A DNA stretch of 64,000 nt from Semisulcospira habei (Eukaryota; Mollusca; Gastropoda; Semisulcospiridae): contig BTPG01000005.1 of assembly GCA_036245525.1 (NCBI GenBank), positions 214,997,744-215,061,743 on the forward strand, read 5' to 3'. Under the pieces are notes generated by a model, which was given only the letters and a program-made list of their open reading frames with translations, had not been told where the DNA came from and made no database searches. The translations under genes were made by a program, and so were the position numbers. Positions 56,511-64,000 of the stretch are shown one piece after another. Position 1 is the first letter of the stretch. Each line of letters starts with the position of its first letter.

Positions 56511-57256
56511 GCCTCGCACACCAAAATCGTCATGTGCATGCTCCGGAATGCAATCCGACCAGCCCCATTTCATGTCGGCATTCAAATGAAGGGCCGTCTA
56601 GAACGTGTCAGTCACACAAAGGACATCCCAGTTAGAAAGCCACTCCACCCAGTCGGTGTGCCCCACCCCATTTCAACAAAGAAATAAACAAAGAAACACA
56701 CAAACAAACAACAAACATTTTCTTTCCCGTGAGACTCGAAAACTGTGGCCAAATAAATGGTGACGGTCGTCGGGTGACTACATCAATCTGAAATAATACA
56801 ATCTTAAAAAAAAACAAACTAAAAAACTTCACGTCCAGAAGTTATTTTTCGTGAGTCTAGTATGTTACAGTCTCTTGTGTCTAGTATGTTACAGTCCTCT
56901 TGTGTCTAGTATGTTGCCGACAGCATACAAGATAGTGACACTCGCGATATTAGCGCCCTCTGGTGTAACAAGCCGTAGGTTTATTGGATGACATGTAATG
57001 CGGTCACATTCTGACATAAACTTTGTCTAAACCAACAAAAGATGTAAGCGATATCATGACATTAGTGGGGGTGGGGAGAGGGAGGGGGGGGGGGGAGGGC
57101 GGAGGGGCGGCAGAAGAGTGAGCACAATCCAACTGCACGAGAAATGAAACTTCAGTACCAGGGACCCATGAGGCTCTGTGCCGTCCGCTGGCCCTATTTT
57201 GCATGTACGAAAAAAAAAAAAAGTGTCCATGTGTGTGAACAGCGATATTTTTGTCG
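56511..57256. other. No gene; short tandem repeat
   Basis: GTGTCTAGTATGTTACAGTC is repeated two and a half times at 56855-56925. A purine-rich patch lies at 57066-57120. Confidence 0.5.
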
Positions 57257-57355
57257 TTAACCCGATAACTCCCGGGACCAGGCTGCAAGAGACCTAAATC
57301 CTCATGAGCCCCCGCAACTGCGGGGGCTCATGAGGATTTAGATCTCTTGTTAGTT
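57257..57355. mobile_element. Hairpin element, family C, copy with TAAATCC arms
   Basis: TTAACCCGATAACTCCCGGG opens the element. The hairpin at 57285-57352 has GAGACCTAAATCCTCATGAG pairing with CTCATGAGGATTTAGATCTC. The right TTAA is not seen. Confidence 0.85.
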
Positions 57356-58179
57356 CTAGCTTCCCTTTTGCCTATTTTTGTTTCATTTACATCTGTGGTC
57401 TTTGTGCGAATTTCGGTCAGTGCGCAGTCGCTTCAGGCGCAAAGTTCCTGATCAAGAGCAGTGAAAGCGTTTTGGCGATGGAAATATTGCTTTTGACAAA
57501 ATGGACCTATTGTCTTGGGACAGGGCTGTATAGACGAGGGACAGCCAACTGAACACTAGTGGTGAAGAAAAGTGTTATAACAAACTTGATTGCCCACATA
57601 TCACTGGCCTGATATCGCGCCGCCTTTTGTGAGATTTTGCAACGTGTGGTAATGGGCCATAAATCCCCTCTTCCTTACGCCCAGTATTGTCTCCCTTGAT
57701 TGAAGGAACTCTCGTATTGCTGAGGCGCATTGTGTGAGATTCAAACGATTTCAGGTTATGGGTAAACTCGCATGAACTCTAAATCCGCAGGTAAGAAGGC
57801 AAGGGGCTTATGTTACCTGAAAACTCGTTAATACAGGTGTGAACATTGCTTTTTACCTCGAGGTGAGGTCTCCAATTCTTAAACTTGAGACCAGTAACAT
57901 TTTACAACGTTTTATTCTTAACCGGCATTGTTAGCTCACAGATTGTGTTTTTTGTTTGTTTTGTTTTGTTTTGGAGGGGGAGGTAGGGTGGGGGTGGGGG
58001 TGGGGGTGTGGTTGTCGATGTTCGATGCCCCACGCTGCTCCGTCTCGGGTGTCTCATGCTCGTCTGCCTCTTGTTTTTCCCTGGCTATTTTATTTACGTT
58101 ATCATGGTCCTTCAGACTCCAACGACGTGTACGAAATGTGTCTCGGACGAAATATTTGAGCCCTTTTGCTGTGAAGGTA
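57356..58179. other. No gene seen
   Basis: T/G-rich patch at 57945-58015. No supported coding frame. Confidence 0.4.
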
Positions 58180-59612
58180 CCAGAAGTAAGGGGTTAAGGG
58201 ATGAGTAAGGGTTAAGGGGATCAGTAAGGGGTTAATGGGGATCAGAAAGGGTTAAGGGGATCAGTACGGTTAAGGGGATCAGGAAGGGTTAAGGGATTAG
58301 TAAGGGGTTAAGGAGACCAGTAAAGGGTTATGGGATCAGAAAGGGGTTATGGGATCAGTAAGGGGTTAAGGGGATCAGAAAGGGTTAAGGGGATCAGTAA
58401 GGTTAAGGGGATCAGTAAAGAGATCAGTAAGGGGTTAAGGGGATCAGTAAGGTTAAGGGTATCAGGAAGGGTTAAGGGATTAGTAAGGGGTTAAGGAGAT
58501 CAGTAAAGGGTTATGGGATCGGAAAGGGGTTATGGGATCAGTAAGGGTTAAGGGATGTCTAAGGGGTTAAAGGGATTAGAGAGGGTTAATGGATCAGAAA
58601 AGGGGTTAAGGGATGAGTAAGGGGTTAAGGGATGAGTAATGGTTAAGGGGATAAGTAAGGGGTTAAGGGAATCAGAAAGGGTTAAGGGGATCAGTATGGT
58701 TAAGGGGATCAGTAAGGGGTTAAGGAATCGGAAAGGGATTATGGATCAGAAAGGGGTTAAGGGGATCAGTAAGGGGTTAAAATGATCAGAAAGTGGTTAA
58801 AAAGTCAATAAGGGGTTAAGGAATGAGTAAATCATTAAGGTATGATTAATGGGTTAAGGGATCAGAAAGGGGTTGAGGGATGAGAAAAGTTTAAGGAGAT
58901 CAAAAAGGGGTTAAGGGGATCAGTAAGGGGTTAAAGGTAACAGTAAGGGTTAAGGGATCAATAAGGGGTTAAGGGATCAGAAATGGGTTAAGGGATGAGT
59001 AAAGGGTTAAGGTATGAGTAAGAGTTAAGGGAATCAAAAAGGGATTATGGGGATCATGAAGGGGTCAAGGGATGAGTCAAGGGTTAAGGGATCAGTAAGG
59101 GGTTAAGAGATCAGTAAGGGTTAAGGTGATCAGAAAGGGGTTAAAAAGATCAGTAAGGGGTTAAGGGATGAGTAAAGGATTAAGGTATGATTAATGGTTA
59201 AGGGATCAGAAAGGGGTTGAGTGATGAGAAAAGGTTAAGGAGATCAAAAAGGGGTTAAGGGGATCAGTAAGGGGTTAAAGGTAACAGTAAGGGTTAAGGG
59301 ATCAATAAGGGGTTAAGGGATCAGAAAGGGGTTAAGGGATGAGTAAAGGGTTAAGGTATGAGTAAGAGTTAAGGGAATCAAAAGGGATTATGGGGATCAT
59401 GAAGGGGTCAAGGGATGAGTCAAGGGTTAAGGGATCAGTAAGGGGTTAAGAGATCAGTAAGGGTTAAGGTGATCAGAAAGGGGTTAAAAAGATCAGTAAG
59501 GGGTTAAGGGATGAGTAAAGGGATTAAGGTATGAGTAAGGGGTTAATGTGATCAGAAAAGGGTTAAGGGGATCAGTAAGGGGTTAAGGGGATCAGTAAGG
59601 TGTCAGTCGAGT
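58180..59612. repeat. Degenerate ~22-bp minisatellite rich in TTAA
   Basis: The unit is roughly GGGGATCAGTAAGGGGTTAA, repeated more than 60 times with many variants. Part of it is duplicated at larger scale: about 58860-59130 resembles 59210-59490. Most units carry TTAA. Confidence 0.95.
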
Positions 59613-59727
59613 TAAGATAAAGTAAGGTCGACTCTAAATGGCTTCTTTACATCAGTCGGAACAAGGCACGTCTGTCACAGAAACCGAGAACAAGTGCAGT
59701 TTTGAAAAAAGCGAGATTGTAATTGGA

Positions 59728-59755
59728 GGTTTGTTTGTTTGTTTGTTTGTTTGTT

Positions 59756-59837
<82 letters not shown>
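59728..59837. repeat. (GTTT)n followed by (GT)n
   Basis: GTTT units, then GT dinucleotides. Confidence 0.98.
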
Positions 59838-59839
<2 letters not shown>

Positions 59840-60288
59840 ACACTGTTTGTCTCCTTGGGTTTGCTGCGCTGAAAAGCGCAGCGAATCGAGGGAAGCAAAG
59901 TGTGTGCGTGTGGATGTTGGGCGGGAGAGCGGTGGGCCCGGGAGAGCGCGAGGGTGCAACCCTGGGTTACGACGACACAAACTGACAAAAGACGTACTCT
60001 TGTTAGAGAACAACCGGCGCCCTTCACAAGATTCTGGCAAAACCAGACTCTACACATGAGCTACCGCGCTTGCACGTTAATGTGCTCCTCTATCACCTGT
60101 GCGCCATGTCATGAGTACCGAGTCAAGCCGTCACTCTATCTAAATGTTAATTCGCCCGAAATCCTACTCTGCTTCTCGCCGGCGTCGCTCAGGCCGTGGG
60201 GGCACCTCGTGCCGCCAGGAGCACAGAGTTTTATTTACTTGAGTAATTGTATGCGCATGCCCGCTCTTGGTGTGTTAAGGACCGGTCG
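59838..60288. other. No gene seen
   Basis: Frames on both strands overlap. None is recognised. Confidence 0.4.
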
Positions 60289-60344
60289 TTAACCTCCTCG
60301 CGGCCAGTGCTGATGAGGTTCGCGTCTGAAACGACTGCACACTG

Positions 60345-60566
60345 ACCGAAATTATGACCGACATTATGACCGACATTATGACCAACATTATGACCGACAT
60401 TATGACCGACATTATGACCGACATTATGACCGACATTTGGTGTCCGACATTCGGTGACCGACATTATGATGGACAATATGACATTCGGTGACCGACATTA
60501 TGACCGACATTATGACCGACATTCGGTGACCGACATTATGACCGACATTATGACCGACATTCGCGT
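60345..60566. repeat. 12-bp minisatellite
   Basis: GACCGACATTAT units, about 17, with some CGGTGACC variants. Confidence 0.95.
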
Positions 60567-60651
60567 GGGGAGCACTGATGCAAATGGTGAAAAATTAGGC
60601 ATAAAGAACATAAGAGTAACCAAGAGACATAAACCCTCATGAGCCCCAGCG

Positions 60652-61209
60652 ACTGCCGTAAGTTAGTGCGACTGTGGTAAGTTAGTGCGACTGCAGTAAA
60701 TTAGTGCGACTGTGGTAAGTTAGTGCGACTGCAGTAAATTAGTGCGACTGTGGTAAGTTAGTGCGACTGTGGTAAGTTAGTGCGACTGTGGTAAGTTAGT
60801 GCGACTGTGGTAAGTTAGTGCGACTGTGGTAAGTTAGTGCGACTGTGGTAAGTTAGTGCGACTGCAGTAAATTAGTGCGACTGTGGTAAGTTAGTGCGAC
60901 TGCAGTAAATTAGTGCGACTGTGGTAAGTTAGTGCGACTGTGGTAAGTTAGTGCGACTGTGGTAAGTTAGTGCGACTGTGGTAAGTTAGTGCGACTGTGG
61001 TAAGTTAGTGCGACTGTGGTAAGTTAGTGCGACTGTGGTAAGTTAGTGCGACTGCAGTAAATTAGTGCGACTGTGGTAAGTTAGTGCGACTGTGGTAAGT
61101 TAGTGCGACTGTGGTAAGTTAGTGCGACTGTGGTAAGTTAGTGCGACTGCGGTAAGTTAGTGCGACTGCAGTAAGTTAGTACGACTGCGGTAAGTTAGTG
61201 CGACTGCGG
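60652..61209. repeat. 19-bp minisatellite in the hairpin loop, about 29 units
   Basis: The unit is CGACTGTGGTAAGTTAGTG, with GCAGTAAAT variants. The CGACTGCGG within the unit is the hairpin apex itself. Confidence 0.97.
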
Positions 61210-61278
61210 GGGCTCATGAGAGATTATGTCTCTTGCAGATGGGTGGAATTTGTCTTGCCCTGACAGTCACGGGGATAA

Positions 61279-61788
61279 CCCAAATCTATTCTAGTCCCAT
61301 CAGAGCAAGTTGTCCAGGTTTTTACGCAGGTTCTCAGTACGCAAAATGTCATTGGGCCGCCGAGCGCGCCATCTCATGGTTCACATGAGCCCCACGCCCT
61401 TTTGCTGATCAAAGATCTGTTGTGCCCGATGTAATAAGCGGCGGGCCCATAAAACAAAGTATCGCTTACGCCCTCGACCATGGCGTTGACAATGGAGCCT
61501 TCAGCACCACGGGTAAACGGACTCCGAGGCAACAGGGGCAGTAATCCTCTGGATGGCACAGGATAACATAACATGCCGCAACCTGGACAGGGGGAGATTA
61601 GGGCGGGGATTAAGAAAATGTCCATCTTACTAGTAACTTGAGGACACTGAAGACGTATCCAATCCATAACGCGGTGTGACCGACACAATGCGAGCTTCAC
61701 CGCCAGAGCCGTGTTGTCAACACGACTACAACAAGCGTCACTCACAACTCGCGACAAAAGTACGTTAGGTCTCTCTTCACTCATCGAG
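61279..61788. other. No gene supported
   Basis: A 136-codon minus-strand frame at 61374-61784 is open, but has no recognisable domain. Confidence 0.4.
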
Positions 61789-62106
61789 CGAGTCCGGAAT
61801 AGCTCAGGCGGTTAGGCGTCGGAGCAGGAGAGCGAAGGGAATCGCCGGGTCGTGGGTTCGAATCTCCGTCCCGGCCCCGGTAGCTGGACTGGCAATCCAG
61901 GGGGAAAGACGGGCTTGTTCAATAGCATGTCCGTTGAAAGGTCCTGGTAAATCAAAGTGGCACAGTTGCAGTGCGCCTGAGTTGATCAGTGTTCAGGTCG
62001 TACTCGATAGGCAATAGATTTCCCTGTCCCCCATAACCCGCCCGTCAGGGCCGTCCATTATCACTTCGGTGCCGTGGACGTTAAACCCGAACTAACCAAC
62101 CAACCT
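61789..62106 (+). mobile_element. Full-length tRNA-derived SINE
   Basis: Head: AATAGCTCAGGCGGTTAGGC (A box) and GTGGGTTCGAATCTCCGTCC (B box). Body through GTTCAGGTCGTACTCGATAG and TTTCCCTGTCCCCCATAACC. Tail GTTAAACCCGAACTAACCAA plus CCAACC. It is the reference copy for 25336-25641 and 1666-1877. Confidence 0.92.
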
Positions 62107-62617
62107 CCACTGATCACTGGAGATACGCCGCCTTCACCCATTGACTGCCCGTGGACGTTAAACCCGAACTAACCAACCAACCTCCACTCATCGCTGGAGA
62201 TACGCCGCCTTCACCCATTGACTGCCCGTGGACGTTAAACCCGAACTAACCAACCAACCTCCACTCATCGCTGGAGATACGCCGCCTTCACCCATTGACT
62301 GCCCGTGGACGTTAAACCCGAACTAACCAACCAACCTCCACTCATCGCTGGAGATACGCCGCCTTCACCCCGACTGCCCGTGGACGTTAAACCCGAACTA
62401 ACCAACCAACCTCCATTCATCGCTGGAGATACGCCGCCTTCACCCATTGACTGCCCGCGGACGTTAAACCCGAACTAACCAACCAACCTCCACTCATCGC
62501 TGGAGATACGCCGCCTTCACCCATTGACTGCCCGTGGACGTTAAACCCGAACTAACCAACCAACCTCCACTCATCGCTGGAGATACGCCGCCTTCACCCA
62601 TTGACTGCCCGTGGACG
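62074..62617 (+). repeat. 77-bp tandem array seeded by the SINE tail
   Basis: The unit starts GTGGACGTTAAACCCGAACT, the last 34 bp or so of the SINE, and continues with flanking sequence (TCATCGCTGGAGATACGCCG and on). About seven units follow, with starts near 62074, 62151, 62228, 62305, 62379, 62456 and 62533. Confidence 0.95.
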
Positions 62618-62674
62618 CAGACTGTGTTTGTCAACTCACTGTCAGTGCAACGTCACAGGATCCCCCCCCCCTCC

Positions 62675-62782
62675 ACCTCACACACACACACTCACACACA
62701 CTCACACACACACACACACACACACACTCATACACACACTCACACACACACACACACACACACTCACACACACACACACACA

Positions 62783-62823
<41 letters not shown>

Positions 62824-62898
62824 ACACACACACACACACACTCACACACACACTCACACACACACACTCACACACACACACACACTCACACACACACA

Positions 62899-62935
<37 letters not shown>

Positions 62936-62963
62936 ACACACACACACTCACACACACACACAC

Positions 62964-62997
<34 letters not shown>

Positions 62998-63052
62998 ACA
63001 CACACTCACACATACACACACACACACACACTCACACACACACACACACACA

Positions 63053-63089
<37 letters not shown>

Positions 63090-63098
63090 ACACACACA

Positions 63099-63135
<37 letters not shown>

Positions 63136-63164
63136 ACACACACACACACACTCACACACACACA

Positions 63165-63203
<39 letters not shown>

Positions 63204-63250
63204 ACACACACACACACACTCACACACACACACACTCACACACACACACA

Positions 63251-63303
<53 letters not shown>

Positions 63304-63385
63304 ACACACACACACACTCACACACACACACTCTCTCACACACACACACTCTCTCACACACTCACACACACACACACACACACAC

Positions 63386-63419
<34 letters not shown>

Positions 63420-63457
63420 ACACACACACTCTCTCACACACACACACTCACACACAC
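62675..63457. repeat. Long (CA)n tract with regular CT interruptions
   Basis: About 780 bp of CA with CACTCA at irregular spacing and a few CTCTCT. Long His/Thr-repeat frames in it are artefacts. Confidence 0.98.
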
Positions 63458-63498
63458 AGATTGCTAGCCGTCAACAGAACACGGACACACAGTGATTT

Positions 63499-63606
63499 CA
63501 GCAAGAGATATAGATCCTCATGAGTCCACGCGACTGCGGGGGTTAATGAGGATCTATATCTCTTGCAGTTGGGTGGTGTTGAGTTTTCTCGTCAGCGAAT
63601 GGGTTA
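63499..63606. mobile_element. Hairpin element, family C, copy with GATATAG arms
   Basis: CAAGAGATATAGATCCTCAT pairs with ATGAGGATCTATATCTCTTG. The right end CAGCGAATGGGTTAA closes with TTAA at 63603. The left end is lost in the CA tract. Confidence 0.87.
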
Positions 63607-63982
63607 ATGTTGCCTTCTCCAGGGCAGGTTAATGTTGCCTTCTCCAGGGCAGGTTAATGTTGCCTTCTCCAGGGCAGGTTAATGTTGCCTTCTCCAGGGC
63701 AGGTTAATGTTGCCTTCTGCAGGGCAGGTTAATGTTGCCTTCTCCAGGGCAGGTTAATGTTGCCTTCTCCAGGGCAGGTTAATGTTGCCTTCTCCAGGGC
63801 AGGTTAATATTGCCTTCTCCATGGCAGGTTAATGTTGCCTCTCCATGGCAGGTTAATGTTGCCTTCTGCAGGGCAGGTTAATGTTGCCTTCTCTATGGCA
63901 GGTTAATGTTGCCTTCTCCATGGCAGGTTAATGTTGCCTTCTCCAGGGCAGGTTAATGTTGCCTTCTCCAGGGCAGGTTTGC
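63603..63982. repeat. 25-bp minisatellite starting at the MITE's TTAA, about 15 units
   Basis: The unit TTAATGTTGCCTTCTCCAGG plus GCAGG begins exactly at the TTAA that ends the family C element. Variants are CATGG, TGCAGG and TATGG. Confidence 0.97.
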
Positions 63983-64000
63983 TTGCTAAAATTGTCAGTA

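Larger units (their letters stand above)
60289..61278. mobile_element. Family C hairpin MITE enlarged by two minisatellites
   Basis: The left end is TTAACCTCCTCGCGGCCAGT and the right end is CAGTCACGGGGATAACC, a one-base decayed TTAA. The left hairpin arm, CAAGAGACATAAACCCTCAT then GAGCCCCAGCGACTGC, is at 60620-60655. The right arm, GCGACTGCGGGGGCTCATGA then GAGATTATGTCTCTTGC, is at 61199-61238. A 12-bp array sits in the left flank, and a 19-bp array fills what should be a 6-base loop. Confidence 0.88.

Noticed and set aside
58180..59612. Telomere-like repeats
   Set aside because: Units read GGGTTAAGGG within a 22-bp period, not tandem TTAGGG.
61374..61784. 136-codon minus-strand open frame
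   Set aside because: No start context, domain or homology that I recognise, and codon usage looks random.
62534..63523. Open frames of about 290-330 codons rich in His and Thr
   Set aside because: They are readings of the CA tract in all three frames and have no other content.

Overview
This window is eukaryotic nuclear DNA. There are no operons or ribosome-binding sites. Coding sequence is split by consensus GT/AG introns, tRNA-derived SINEs and several kinds of non-LTR retrotransposon are present, and simple repeats and minisatellites are very dense. A cholinesterase-like membrane protein, short-chain collagen C4-like remnants, an immunoglobulin-domain receptor and the style of the repeats suggest a marine invertebrate, most likely a mollusc and probably a gastropod. 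That taxonomic call is inference; nothing here identifies the species.

Host genes are few. On the left are the last two coding exons of a cholinesterase/neuroligin-like type I membrane protein (+ strand, 1484-1619 and 2760-3060). At 28539-29650 a short-chain collagen C4-like gene is broken by frameshifts and by half of a hairpin element lying in its signal peptide; a truncated paralogue lies at 51020-51440. At 49124-50722 (- strand) an apparently intact, single-exon, 532-residue immunoglobulin-superfamily membrane protein is encoded.

Almost everything else is mobile or repetitive. Retrotransposons: a LINE remnant at the left edge, a long open LINE reverse transcriptase (15347-17527), an L2/CR1-like copy (33930-35990), an RTE-like copy bounded by a 13-bp target duplication (39830-43307), and several short 3' fragments. 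SINEs lie at 1666-1877, 25336-25641, 36668-36970 and 61789-62106. DNA transposons: a Tc1-like copy (37436-38470) and a 7.5-kb element with ~400-bp terminal inverted repeats (17800-25335). The latter is inserted at TTAA inside a SINE tail, with SINE sequence on both sides. A non-autonomous element here called R occurs four times (31561, 39018, 44937 inverted, 55152).

The most distinctive system is a set of short hairpin (foldback) elements, families A-F, flanked by or ending in TTAA, with CCC-type ends like piggyBac MITEs. About 35 full, partial or half copies are scattered across the window. Different copies often carry different arm sequences that remain complementary within each copy. Minisatellites have grown inside the loops of two hairpin elements (12437-14036 and 60289-61278) and abut the TTAA ends of others. 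One more minisatellite (1603-2140) repeats the exon-intron junction of the cholinesterase-like gene. All positions were read by eye; boundaries of diverged repeats are approximate.
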